A DNA stretch of 64,000 nucleotides from Haloterrigena alkaliphila (GCF_017352155.2 NZ_CP071462.1:1116001-1180000); one strand, 5' to 3'. Shown: positions 47,701-56,785, counted from the stretch's first letter. The notes: generated from the letters alone by a model not told the origin. Translations and numbers: made by a program.

Positions 47701-48054
47701 TTCCGAACAGCGTGTGAATCCCTCTCGGATTCGCTGACGCGGAACACAACCCGCGACGAACTCGTCGAAATTGTCGCCGGAAAAGTGATGGCCGATGGGC
47801 GACGGGCGCGGCAGAATCATGGCAACCCCGAATACGCCGACGAGAAATACATTCGGGAGCCCGCTCGTTCATTCGCGCGCACGTTCGTTGATGATGTCTT
47901 CTACGGCATTTGTGACAGCGACTTCTATGAGCTGCGCCGCCAAGAAAACTCCCTCGCCGCCGGCTACAACGCGGCGATGCGCGAACGCGAACAGGAGTTC
48001 TTTGACAATCTAGACGACAGCAACGACGACGAAATTACAACGGAGGCCAACTAA
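44758..48054 (+). CDS. cas10d: Type I-D large subunit Cas10d (Csc3)
   Basis: The 1098-aa protein is the signature of type I-D. An N-terminal HD nuclease region is visible with His107-Asp108 in LAAVHDVHKD and His68 in RQHLLTG. In I-D this domain cleaves target DNA because the helicase lacks an HD. A four-Cys zinc motif (CLLC near residue 592, CEMC near 641) sits in the palm-like part, and no GGDD cyclase motif is seen. It is translationally coupled to cas6. Confidence 0.93.
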   Translation: MIGDIIEEVTASDDTQELTASEEVYLDFRRRIEPGLFDAGYDLLPAKSRTHTSRITNEPFTDQSLRQHLLTGPAFAARVNAALRQLDPDNALSDGELFNAMCLAAVHDVHKDRPGQQRRREQPRGVESEDKDVTEAEIKRVVETLDLPVGSDHPDIEDYHASALAAETQSGRHRSATSRMFFGKMRHWVRLMDAAAGLDSPTSHGRIEGKIAKISEAVAFRYHELGDTKGIATNLLNRYIADQIESDETVLLAFFTEGALYLADTDSETGIETVYAVPDDAAIDTELEQLAPDFTDAIVNSNPALASEQSLRSSLDDGQWARGYLSVPPLLYLFADIEHIFAAVKADVKDRVTRGSGEVDQYSIYERAVKFSVASGLIDAPPKNHVKAQTLGIFLGTVYRELLYDKRTGLTPEDTRAARRDIATAMNVPEAGELLLQELDDAVITEESLSGAAVEALAEYFETDTESIRDDLLSGVLSKQLRVETVVISLCYLDHEDRMEQPLGTILDTAYDDVFNYYHEWQSHWDDARGDLWDDEWPPERKHEQFQTELLGNLPAALSYYVRRYLTVDGEQYPHPAFGEKYDEYTRGSQPRVCLLCNDQLVGERKALSQFKTKEGQIGRSLTFTHQKPVSPEHDSPNSVVCEMCNLELTLRNATHSPDTDQDELYVFTAPDYFHIPADVAIAERLHSHLTTNSGAIAQQAAALVTGQPEHRSDARKIVLEVLDNDIEDFQQDILNYDSGYTGGNAVGVFRLDTPVRPNSSNELTRVPRWIVAIYTSVLFAWLTGSRILLTDSPFPTTDFDEFNGTVHCEGVPGPVDRHLETDLTIASLRDLKGPDEHTLQRHFAPYETGAQDVLYQQSEVDDAESPPVDTPQTLTITTQLGAALYRQSALLYLTNRRYDYDLQRLKTLVERLPQPFPGAQTTLTGRTADQLTDLPGQFGARVLDTLTHPHMRNTFIDLADDGFEIVSPGKGASNYEYGRLFRTACESLSDSLTRNTTRDELVEIVAGKVMADGRRARQNHGNPEYADEKYIREPARSFARTFVDDVFYGICDSDFYELRRQENSLAAGYNAAMREREQEFFDNLDDSNDDEITTEAN

Positions 48055-48055
48055 C

Positions 48056-49051
48056 ATGGATATCGACGCATTCACCGACGCAATCGCAAGTGGTACTGTG
48101 GAAGAAATTAAGAACACGCGCCAGAACCGCCGGACCCACATCCAGGTCCTGCGAGAGGTAACAGCGCCCGCCCGCTTCACAACGGATGGCGAGCGCGGGA
48201 ACACCATGACTGTTCGAATGGGCCGCCCCGGTGAGGACACCGTTGAGACGCGAGCCGTTGATCTGTTCTACCGCAAACAGCCCGGCGCCGAGCGACGGAC
48301 CGCGAAAAGCTTGCAACGCGACGTGCTAGGTGGGGAATCCGAACCGTGCAAAGAAGATCGCATGCACCCTAACGACATGCGCCAGAACACGCCCGAGAGT
48401 GTGCTTTTCGGAAGTGCTGCGGGCAACCAGGGAGTGAGCCAGCGGAGTCGCGTCTACTACAACTCGGCATACTCACTGCGTGATGCCTCGGTCACACTCC
48501 AGCAGAACACCCAGACAGCGGCCGGCGATGAAACACGACAGGAAGCTGCTGAAGGACAGGGCACGTGGACGCCAGACTTTGTCCGACCCGGCACGATGTT
48601 CCCCAGCATCGTCACGCTGGATAGCGCACTCCCCGAAGAAGTCCTCTTCGTGCTTGCAGTACTTGACCGAACGAATCACTACGGTGCCGGCGAAACGCGT
48701 GGAGGAAACGTTACGAACCACGTCCTCGGTGTATACGCAGGGCACGACGAAGGACCGGCGAATTTGGAGGTCGCTCGTGAGACGGTCGCTGAACTCACCG
48801 GCGACGAGTTCGCACACGCAAGTGACGTCGTAGAGGCGTCGACACTGCCACTAAGCGACGTCAAAGAAGCAATTATTGGTGCCTACGACCACATTATCGA
48901 GACTCGCGGTCTCGAATTTGATGTCGTCTCTGAGTCAGAGGTTGGCGAGGTGCTGACAGCCCTCCGGGATGAGGAAACACTTCACGATGTCATGAGCGAC
49001 CAGCTTGACGCCGTCGAAGACTACGTCAGTCGCGCACCCGGCGGTGACTAA
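48056..49051 (+). CDS. csc2: Type I-D backbone subunit Csc2 (Cas7-type)
   Basis: The 331-aa protein is the Cas7-like RNA-binding backbone of the type I-D effector. Landmarks are NRRTHIQVLREVTAPARFTT near the N-terminus, TPESVLFGSAAGNQGVSQRSRVYYNSAYSL in two parts near residue 120-145, and NHYGAGETRGGNVTNH near 205. It begins 1 nt after the cas10d stop and ends 2 nt before csc1. Confidence 0.92.
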   Translation: MDIDAFTDAIASGTVEEIKNTRQNRRTHIQVLREVTAPARFTTDGERGNTMTVRMGRPGEDTVETRAVDLFYRKQPGAERRTAKSLQRDVLGGESEPCKEDRMHPNDMRQNTPESVLFGSAAGNQGVSQRSRVYYNSAYSLRDASVTLQQNTQTAAGDETRQEAAEGQGTWTPDFVRPGTMFPSIVTLDSALPEEVLFVLAVLDRTNHYGAGETRGGNVTNHVLGVYAGHDEGPANLEVARETVAELTGDEFAHASDVVEASTLPLSDVKEAIIGAYDHIIETRGLEFDVVSESEVGEVLTALRDEETLHDVMSDQLDAVEDYVSRAPGGD

Positions 49052-49053
49052 CC

Positions 49054-49770
49054 ATGCCTTCGGAGTCTATCTACGGCATCAACATCGAGCTCACCCTGCA
49101 GGATAGTTTCTACTACGCTTCGCGGGAAGCGGGTGAGACCTTCCTCACGCGGCCCCTGGTGATGCACACAGCGCTGTACTATGCGCTAGGTCTTTTCCCG
49201 TCAGCGTTCCGGATCGCCGAACACACACCCCACTACGTAACCCATCGCGACGCCTCCAAGTTCGGGAACGAGGTATATCTCTTCCCCGGGGTCGCGAGCA
49301 ACGAGCCGTCCTACACCACACGTCGGTTCGCCGTGAAGCCCGATGAGTTCCGCCAAGCCAGCGAGCGGGGTTCGGCGAACTTCAAGGAGACGGGCCACAT
49401 GAAAATGATCGATCCCGGAATCACGTTCCGAACGTACGCGATCTGTGACGACAAAGCGACTCGAGATACAGTATTGGACGAGTTGCCTCTGTATGCACGC
49501 ATCGGAAAGAAACTCAGTCTCGCCCGCGTCACAACCGACCCATTCGAAGCCCCGATTCAGGAAGGGAGTTTCGAGCTCTCACATCCGATCGCCGATCTCG
49601 ATATCGACCGCTCGACCTACACGATCGAGGGCGGATTAGAATGGGAGCGTATGAACCCGGTCGACCTCATCACAGGCGCCGACCTCGCGGGACCGCATTT
49701 CGAGTTCGGGGACGACAATCCACAGGCGTTCCCCAGTGACCTGCGATTCCTCGATACTGCTGAGGCATAA
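49054..49770 (+). CDS. csc1: Type I-D subunit Csc1 (Cas5-type)
   Basis: The 238-aa protein fits Csc1, the Cas5-like subunit that caps the 5' handle of the crRNA. It begins with a ferredoxin-like strand (IYGINIELTLQDSFYYASREAG), has HTALYYALGLFPS and a Gly-rich loop further on, and ends with GGLEWERMNPVDLI. It abuts cas3' with no gap (TAA then ATG). Confidence 0.88.
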   Translation: MPSESIYGINIELTLQDSFYYASREAGETFLTRPLVMHTALYYALGLFPSAFRIAEHTPHYVTHRDASKFGNEVYLFPGVASNEPSYTTRRFAVKPDEFRQASERGSANFKETGHMKMIDPGITFRTYAICDDKATRDTVLDELPLYARIGKKLSLARVTTDPFEAPIQEGSFELSHPIADLDIDRSTYTIEGGLEWERMNPVDLITGADLAGPHFEFGDDNPQAFPSDLRFLDTAEA

Positions 49771-52002
49771 ATGGCGGACTCGAATTTTGGCGAATTGTTC
49801 AGCGCCACGCGAACGCTTGCGGGCGCCCATATGCCCGGGAAGCATACAGACGAGTACTTCCCGCTAGAAGAGAACTATGCCGACCAACACCAACTCCGGA
49901 TGCGGGACGCCATTTTGGACGACGACATTGACGTCGTCGGAAACGTGAATCCAACCGGAAGCGGTAAGACGCTCTCGTGGCTCGCCCCGACGATCCGGAG
50001 CGGAGAGGCCGGCGAGGGGTGGATCGTCCTCGCAACCTACCCGACCAGAGCTCTGATCGATGACCAGGTACAGTCGATTCGAGCGCGCTTCGAACAGTAC
50101 TACAGCGCAGTGTGGCCTCCTCGTCGCGATGGACACACGCTTCGAGAGACCGATTCGGGTGCCGTGATAGATACCGGTGACAACAGCTTTCCCCTGACCG
50201 ACCGGGTCCGCTCAATCACTGGCGAGGACACTATCGGGCGGCTGACCGGTACAGTATTTATGGAGGCCTTCGAGCATGCCAGATCAGCCTCGCGGGCCGG
50301 TGTGCCGACGGTAATCCTAACCACACCAGACATGCTCTCTGTGCTCGCGACGGACCGAGTCAAATCACGGGACGCGGGCCAGTTCCCCGGGCTTGTCGAT
50401 TCGATTGTCGTCGACGAGTTCCACCTATCGAATCCGCGGGGGAAGCGATTGCTGCCCTTCCACCTCGATGTGTATATGCAGTTGACCGACCAGCGGTTTT
50501 TGGACACGCTAGTCTTCCTTTCGGCGACGCCAGACGCTCAAGTGATCGACCAGCTCGGGAACGCATTTACGACAGAGATTATTGGACCCGACGCCGTGTC
50601 GACAGCCGTAGCAACAGGAGCACCAGCTACCCGGGAGATCCTCCCCGAAACACCATTCCATATCGAGACCCGACAGATGTTCTCGAATGGTGAATGGCTC
50701 GCTGATGAAGCCGGTACACTCCTAGAATGGCACGCCGGTGATGTGGGGCAGACCGTCGCTATCGTCGATAGCGTACGGGAAGTTGAGATACTCACGAACG
50801 CACTCCAAGCTGTCGCACCCGATGACCTGACCGTTGGCGCAGTGTCTGGATGGCATGGTGACAATCATCAAGCGACGATCGACGACGCTGATATCGTCGT
50901 CGGAAACAGTGCGCTCGAGGTCGGTGTCGATTTCGACGCGATTGGGCGCTTAGTTTGTACAGCATATGAGGCGAACAGTGCGATTCAGCGGATCGGCCGG
51001 ATGCGAGCCCGAGCAGGCATTGATACTCAGGAAATTGCAGTCATTACCTCTGAGGATGCCCATACAGAACTCCTTGCACAGTGTGAACAGGACCAGATCT
51101 CCCGGGATGCCCTTCAGACAGCGTTCCGAGAGAGCATTAGCGAAACGACCGCGGCGCCGTACTATGAACTCCTCTGTGCCGCCTATACGCGCTACCTCTG
51201 GGAGTACGCCGACGAACCGCTCCGCGAGCGTGTCACACCACAGGAAGGGTTGTATCCGGAGATCGTTCGTGATCACTTCACCGAACGGCTTGCTCGATTG
51301 CCCAACAGTGTCGTAAACATGGACGCGCTATGGGACGAGTTAGAGGAAACCCTCGAGACGTACAGGATGCATTACCGTGATGGTGGCGCTTGGGCACTCT
51401 TCGAGGAAATGCACGACTACCGACCCGGATCGCTGTCAGCACTGATTCTCGACTGTACGGACAGCGATCAGTTCTACAAGGAGTACCAACTCGGGTACGT
51501 ACTCCGCTACGGTACCGGACGGTTCGTGTCCAACAACATCGGGCTTTCGGCGGTGTTCAAAGATGCGCACGGGCGTCAACCGACGGACGACGAACTCGCC
51601 CATCTACGAAAGATCGATCGTCGGGCTGCCGGGCGGATGATACTCACCGGCACGCAATCGGAAGCCCGATCGTATACTATTGAAGCGTTCAATCAAGCAG
51701 CAACATGGCGCAAGCAAGCAAACAGCGAGTCTGCAGCGGGATGTTTTCCACGACGACTTACAAAAGGTAGGATCGAGATCACAAAGGGGTACCTGAAAGG
51801 CGTAGACCATATCGACATCGCAGGCGATGTACTCGCTCAATACACGCCGGTAGGGCCATATGAAGCCAGGGAATGCTATCATTTGGGTCCGTTCGGTAAT
51901 GTACTCCCTCTTACAGAACACGACTCACTCGCGTTGTGGCAGGACGCGACCCTAGTGCATGCTCGGCTCATATCTGATTGGATGATGGAACGGGACAGCT
52001 AA
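49771..52002 (+). CDS. cas3': Type I-D Cas3' helicase
   Basis: The 743-aa SF2 helicase has Walker A NPTGSGKTLSW near residue 62, the DEFH box IVVDEFHLSN near 214, motif III LSATPD near 250, and motif VI AIQRIGRMRARAG near 410. No HD domain is present, as expected in type I-D where the nuclease is on Cas10d. It unwinds target DNA for the effector. Its start directly follows csc1, so interference genes form one operon of five with cas6. Confidence 0.93.
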   Translation: MADSNFGELFSATRTLAGAHMPGKHTDEYFPLEENYADQHQLRMRDAILDDDIDVVGNVNPTGSGKTLSWLAPTIRSGEAGEGWIVLATYPTRALIDDQVQSIRARFEQYYSAVWPPRRDGHTLRETDSGAVIDTGDNSFPLTDRVRSITGEDTIGRLTGTVFMEAFEHARSASRAGVPTVILTTPDMLSVLATDRVKSRDAGQFPGLVDSIVVDEFHLSNPRGKRLLPFHLDVYMQLTDQRFLDTLVFLSATPDAQVIDQLGNAFTTEIIGPDAVSTAVATGAPATREILPETPFHIETRQMFSNGEWLADEAGTLLEWHAGDVGQTVAIVDSVREVEILTNALQAVAPDDLTVGAVSGWHGDNHQATIDDADIVVGNSALEVGVDFDAIGRLVCTAYEANSAIQRIGRMRARAGIDTQEIAVITSEDAHTELLAQCEQDQISRDALQTAFRESISETTAAPYYELLCAAYTRYLWEYADEPLRERVTPQEGLYPEIVRDHFTERLARLPNSVVNMDALWDELEETLETYRMHYRDGGAWALFEEMHDYRPGSLSALILDCTDSDQFYKEYQLGYVLRYGTGRFVSNNIGLSAVFKDAHGRQPTDDELAHLRKIDRRAAGRMILTGTQSEARSYTIEAFNQAATWRKQANSESAAGCFPRRLTKGRIEITKGYLKGVDHIDIAGDVLAQYTPVGPYEARECYHLGPFGNVLPLTEHDSLALWQDATLVHARLISDWMMERDS

Positions 52003-52206
52003 GCGTGAATCCTGACGAAGCGATATCTCTGACCTCCTGCAGATCAACACCGTGTCCCTCAGCGGCAATCCGTCGATCACGAACAATAAGTCGAAATAGG
52101 ATGCGTGGTTCGTCCGTGGACACTGCATGGCGGGCGAGACGGTCATACTTGCACCGGATCAAGCCGAAGGAACGACTTGAGAGGGCGAACTCTCGGAGGA
52201 ACCCTC
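52003..52206. other. 204-nt region between cas3' and the cas1 remnant
   Basis: This is where cas4 often lies, but I find no cysteine cluster or other Cas4 motif on either strand. Open frames here are short and basic. It may be the decayed end of a lost gene. Confidence 0.4.
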
Positions 52207-52337
52207 ATGAAAGAAATCGAAGTGATGTTCGAAGACTCGGTCGTCTACGTCACGACGCAGGGTTCGCAGGTGCGTATCGATGGCGGTCAGGTCGTCATCT
52301 GTTAGAGGACTACCACGCCTTAGAGGTGATCCGATGA
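52207..52337 (+). pseudogene. cas1: cas1 remnant with internal deletion
   Basis: From ATG 52207, preceded by GGAGGAACCCTC, the frame reads a Cas1-type N-terminus (EDSVVYVTTQGSQVRIDGG) for 32 codons and stops at TAG 52303-52305. In the next frame 52302-52337 reads LEDYHALEVIR and a TGA overlapping the cas2 ATG, which may be the true C-terminus. That would mean about 290 codons are missing from the integrase core, with no active-site Glu/His remaining. Confidence 0.75.
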
Positions 52338-52605
52338 GACTTGCCGTAACGTACGACGTAAGCAACGACACTAACCGGCGGCATGTGTACCGAACGCTGG
52401 AACGGTACGGCGCCTGGCGACAGTACAGCGTTTTCGAATTGGAGATCACGAAACGCGAGGCGTAGAACTCGAGGATGAACTCGAAGAGCACCTTAATCCG
52501 AGCGACGGTGATCGAATCCGGCTCTACCGACTATGTGATGCGTGTCTCGATGCGACAACCGATATCGGGGATGAACCTCCAGATGAGCAGTCAAACGTGA
52601 TTTAG
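52334..52605 (+). pseudogene. cas2: cas2 with frameshift
   Basis: From ATG 52334 the frame encodes MRLAVTYDVSNDTNRRHVY and YGAWRQYSVFELEITKREA, then stops at TAG. After a one-base shift the next frame continues VELEDELEEHLNPSDGDRIR and LYRLCDACLDATTDIGD to TAG 52603-52605. Both halves are clearly Cas2, so a single indel near 52462 breaks the gene. A sequencing error is the only other easy explanation. Confidence 0.85.
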
Positions 52606-52721
52606 GAACAATCTTCGTGGACCCTTTTGAAGTATCTGTACGGTGGGAGTCTACGAAGTAGCGCTGTATTCTCAACGGTAGAGAGGAAGTTATAGGTGCT
52701 TTTAGTCCGAAATCACCCCCT
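52606..52721 (+). promoter_or_regulatory. Leader of CRISPR array 2
   Basis: The region starts just after the cas2 remnant and holds TTCGTGGACC at 52614-52623, 99 nt before the first repeat, the same element and distance as in leader 1. It ends AAATCACCCCCT next to the repeat. Confidence 0.75.
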
Positions 52722-54633
52722 GTCGAGACGACGTAGAAACCCAGCACGGGATTGAAACACCATCTCCTGCTGGCGCCCCGTACTGGAACGCTGCTGTCGA
52801 GACGACGTAGAAACCCAGCACGGGATTGAAACTGGCAGACATGGCTATGGGATCCCGGCGCGCTGTGAGTCGAGACGACGTAGAAACCCAGCACGGGATT
52901 GAAACTCGTCCAACTGTCGGGGTCGATCGACGGCGCCGGCACGTCGAGACGACGGAGAAACCCAGCACGGGATTGAAACGACAACGAGAAGTGGCCGAAA
53001 GCAGATCTCCTCGACGTCGAGACGACGTAGAAACCCAGCACGGGATTGAAACGTGAGGCTCAGCACGACGATCACGATGACGAGCGTCGTCGAGACGACG
53101 GAGAAACCCAGCACGGGATTGAAACACCGTGGCCGTCCACGTAGTACGCCGTCCGCTTGGTCGAGACGACGGAGAAACCCAGCACGGGATTGAAACTTCC
53201 GACTCGGTCACTTCGGGTCGTTGGCCGTCGAGTCGAGACGACGTAGAAACCCAGCACGGGATTGAAACTACACACACGGTCGCGTGACGCGGTAGAACGT
53301 CGTGTCGAGACGACGTAGACACCCAGCACGGGATTGAAACTTCATCACCGGCTTGTCCGCTGGACCACGGATCCTCTGTCGAGACGACGTAGAAACCCAG
53401 CACGGGATTGAAACCCCTCGGTGGCGACGCGCATGTTCATGCTACGCTGCAGTCGAGACGACGTAGAAACCCACCACGGGATTGAAACAGATCGGCTGCC
53501 TGTCTGAGATTTGGCGTGAGTTGAGTCGAGACGACGTAGAAACCCACCACGGGATTGAAACAACCGGAAACCCGGGTCGGCTTGCAGACCCCCCCAGTCG
53601 AGACGACGGAGAAACCCACCACGGGATTGAAACAACCGGAAACCCGGGTCGGCTTGCAGACCCCCCCAGTCGAGACGACGGAGAAACCCACCACGGGATT
53701 GAAACCCCCAGGACTTGCCAGTACCGGATTGGCCGATAAGTCGAGACGACGTAGAAACCCACCACGGGATTGAAACTATCTCGGCTACGGGCCGATCGTG
53801 TCGCTCGTGGGAGGTCGAGACGACGTAGAAATCCAGCACGGGATTGAAACATGGCCGAGATCGAGGGGCCGGTGCTCGCCGTCCTGTCGAGACGACGTAG
53901 AAACCCACCACGGGATTGAAACAGGTACAGTCCGGCGAGGGGGATTATCGGGCTGTCCGTCGAGACGACGGAGAAACCCACCACGGGATTGAAACGTGAT
54001 ATTCTCGCCGCCGATATCGGTATGCGAAAACGGTCGAGGCGACAGAGAAACCCACCACGGGATTGAAACGAGAAGGTCACCGACCCACAGACCGCCAAAG
54101 AGATGGGGTCGAGACGGCGTAGAAACCCAGTACGGGATTGAAACTGCCGGTCGACCAGCCTCGAGAGCCGCTTACGAGCGCGTCGAGACAACGTAGAAAC
54201 CCAGCGCGGGATTGAAATGTACAGTTCGCGCGGCCACCGTTCTGTTCCACGTAGGTCGAGACGACGTAGAAACCCAGCACGGGATTGAAACGACACCCGA
54301 GCCGACCTCTCGTATCTCGGCGAGGTCGAGACGACGGAGAAACCCACCACGGGATTGAAACGGAATTCAGTCGGGGATACGCTCGGGGCGTTCGTCGGTC
54401 GAGACGACGTAGAAAAACACTCAGGTCAGCCTGAATCGTCGGCGAATAGTTGATGTCAGGACGATGTAGAAACCCAGTACGGGATTGAAACACCTAGGGG
54501 GTGACACTCAACGAGGATCTGGGGATCGTCGAGGCGATGTAGAAACCTACCACGGGATTGAAACACGACACAATGGTAGTGCAGGTTCCACACGAGGTCA
54601 AGGCGACGTAGAAAACAAGCGCGGAGTTAAAAC
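52722..54633 (+). CRISPR. CRISPR array 2, about 27 repeats, transcribed rightward
   Basis: The repeats are 37 nt, begin GTCGAGACGACGTAGAAA and end GGGATTGAAAC, in the same family as array 1. I count 27 including degenerate ones at 54398 (truncated), 54455, 54528 and 54597, which marks the right end as trailer. The first ten repeats carry CCCAGCACGG, while most later ones carry CCCACCACGG. One spacer is duplicated in tandem (53562-53596 and 53634-53668). Spacers are about 35-37 nt. Confidence 0.97.
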
Positions 54634-54709
54634 ATTCTACTGTCGCTACTATTTTGGAGGATGTGGCGATTTCTTGACTGATCCTCCGGTCGATGGACTC
54701 GAATTCGGA

Positions 54710-55522
54710 TCATTCGTCAATGTTCAGTTCGTCACGTACAATATTGCGGATCCGCTCGTCAAGATCGCGGTTGTCCTTGTCGATATCGAGCGTGGGCAGC
54801 GGTCCAAAGTTGTCAATCGCCGCCTCTACACGCTCATCATCGTGCTCACCGTACAGGTACATCTGCCGACGATCATCGTTATTGTAGAGGTCTGTGAGCG
54901 TTGAGCGGGGAATGCCAGAGTCCGCGGCAACCTGTCGCTTACTCTCGCCGCTATCGACTCTCTCGAGGGCGTGACGGACGTTTAGGAACTCTTCTGGGTC
55001 GACGTGGAGCCGACTATCGTCACCGACGTAGAAGCCGCGTGGTGGCTTCGACGTCCATTTTCCCTCCCGCTGCGCGGCACGGATACCCGAATTGATCCGC
55101 TCCAGTTTCTGTTGGTGCTCGATCTTCGCGAGATCGCCCATGATGTTCGCGATCATCGTGTAGACCGTCTGCTGGAGCGCCGGATCGTCGACTCGAATCG
55201 ACAATCCAACGTCGAGGCTCTCGATGCCAGTCTCGTTCTCGAGGGCGTGCTGGATGAACTCGTGAATCTCGGTCGGTCCCAGACGGGAAAGACGGCTAAT
55301 CTCGTGGACGACGACCACGTCGTACTCGTCGGCAGCTATCGCGTCCCAGAGGCGCTGGTATTCGTCCCCACCGATCTTATCGGCGCCGGAAACAATGTCA
55401 GCGTACTCGTCGGTATCGTCGATATCGGGATAGTTTGAATCGAGATGGTCGCGGCATTCGTGCAACTGACGCTCTAGATCTTGGTCGGCCGTCGAAACGC
55501 GGGCATAGATGGCGGCTTTCAC
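54710..55522 (-). CDS. Serine recombinase (resolvase/invertase family)
   Basis: The 270-aa protein has a resolvase N-terminal catalytic domain with Ser10 in YARVSTADQDLERQ and the Arg motif in EISRLSRLGPTEI near residue 80. A helical middle follows (AKIEHQQKLERINSGIRAAQREGKW) and then a C-terminal helix-turn-helix (SKRQVAADSGIPRSTLTDLYNN, about residues 195-216). It may resolve or invert DNA within the element. It lies directly beyond the trailer of array 2, with no obvious recombination site recognised. Confidence 0.92.
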   Translation of the reverse strand: MKAAIYARVSTADQDLERQLHECRDHLDSNYPDIDDTDEYADIVSGADKIGGDEYQRLWDAIAADEYDVVVVHEISRLSRLGPTEIHEFIQHALENETGIESLDVGLSIRVDDPALQQTVYTMIANIMGDLAKIEHQQKLERINSGIRAAQREGKWTSKPPRGFYVGDDSRLHVDPEEFLNVRHALERVDSGESKRQVAADSGIPRSTLTDLYNNDDRRQMYLYGEHDDERVEAAIDNFGPLPTLDIDKDNRDLDERIRNIVRDELNIDE

Positions 55523-55729
55523 GGCTACTTATTCGTCACCACGGAGTCAACTTAAACCCACCTGGGTATTCGTCAGGGTGTGCAAAAGGTGTACCTTCTC
55601 GACACCCCCTCTGAAGACAGCCGAGTATTAGATACTGAGGATCTCGCCGGAGATTAGAGCAGATCCTATCTAAACAACCGTTCATTTGTTAAGAACGTTT
55701 TTCAACTCTTAGTGTAATCGGTAGATAGA

Positions 55730-56785
55730 ATGGCTACAGACTATCCAGCAGATTGGGATCGACGTCGGAAGCAGGTCTATCAACGAGATGGATATAGCTG
55801 CCAAAACTGTGGTGCATCAGGTGGACCAGACGGGAATACGGAGTTACATGCGCACCATGTTGTTCCCAAAAGTAAAGGAGGATCCCACAAAACAACGAAT
55901 CTAGTTACTGTCTGTAAGAAGTGTCATGAAGCAATTCATGGAAACGGGACTGCGCCTTCGTTCAAGGCCCAACTGTCTACTGAGCAGGAAGCTTATGCGA
56001 CGATCCAACAAGCTACGGTCCCTTTCAATCAACTCGAGCAACGCTTTGAACTGATTTCAAAGGGAGAGTATAGTGATTCAAGCTCAGAAGATGCTATAAT
56101 GGAGACGATCTATTTGGCATTTGAGGCAAAGAAGCAAGTTGCTCAGGTCGCCTCTTCTGAGGTCTTAGAGAGTCTATCAGAAGGTGAGAGCAGTGTGATC
56201 AGAAGATGGATATCTACTGCTCAGGAAATGATAGGGCTGTATATTGAGATAGTTGGACTACTAACGGATGGGACTGAAGAACCACAATGTACTGAGTGTG
56301 GTGAGATAATCGGGCACGATGATGATTTCTGTCGAGGTTGCGGAGCTAAACTCTCAGATGAGCAGTTCAAGGATAGCAAATCTGCCGCTATCGATGAAGA
56401 GAAGTTAGATAATAAATTCGAGAGGTTCGATAAATATAGATACGAATTTAACGAGGTCGGGTTAGAAGTTACCGCAGCAATGGCGTATAACGCGGGTAGG
56501 AATATCACGGCCCCGTGGGATCATTGCCCTAATTGTGGGAAAGGGAGAACCGTCCTAGAGAACGATAAAGGGGAGGTACTTTGCCTATTCTGCAACGCAA
56601 GGTGGGAGAAGCGCCGGAAAAAATGGGCAATGCACCGTGGTGAATTGGAAGGGGAGAAAAAATCGAAAGGAGAGTGGGATGAAATCTGCCGTGAGAGCGC
56701 AGCGCAATTCGAAAATTTGGATTGGGAGCAGAAGGCGGAACTCGTAGACACAAATATTGAGGAGTTACAACGAGACTTTACCTAA
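55730..56785 (+). CDS. HNH endonuclease with additional zinc ribbons
   Basis: The 351-aa protein begins with a zinc-stabilised HNH nuclease (CQNCGASGG, LHAHHVVPKSKGGSH, NLVTVCKKCHEAIHG, residues about 23-65). A helical middle with a four-Cys ribbon follows (CTECGEII, FCRGCGAKL near residue 185) and then a second ribbon (CPNCGKGRT, CLFCNARW near residue 265). It is clearly more AT-rich than its surroundings and less acidic, suggesting recent transfer. It could be a homing, restriction or defence nuclease. Confidence 0.85.
   Translation: MATDYPADWDRRRKQVYQRDGYSCQNCGASGGPDGNTELHAHHVVPKSKGGSHKTTNLVTVCKKCHEAIHGNGTAPSFKAQLSTEQEAYATIQQATVPFNQLEQRFELISKGEYSDSSSEDAIMETIYLAFEAKKQVAQVASSEVLESLSEGESSVIRRWISTAQEMIGLYIEIVGLLTDGTEEPQCTECGEIIGHDDDFCRGCGAKLSDEQFKDSKSAAIDEEKLDNKFERFDKYRYEFNEVGLEVTAAMAYNAGRNITAPWDHCPNCGKGRTVLENDKGEVLCLFCNARWEKRRKKWAMHRGELEGEKKSKGEWDEICRESAAQFENLDWEQKAELVDTNIEELQRDFT

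Noticed and set aside
49771-52002. cas3' as a type I-B Cas3
   Set aside because: No HD domain, and the neighbouring cas10d, csc2 and csc1 are diagnostic of type I-D. No cas8b or cas5/cas7 of I-B type is present.
52003-52206. Possible cas4 remnant
   Set aside because: No Cys cluster, RecB-type or other Cas4 motif on either strand, so the position alone is not enough.
39612-54633. Self-targeting spacers or spacers shared between the two arrays
   Set aside because: None noticed by eye. A proper search of all spacers against the window and genome would be needed, so no claim is made.
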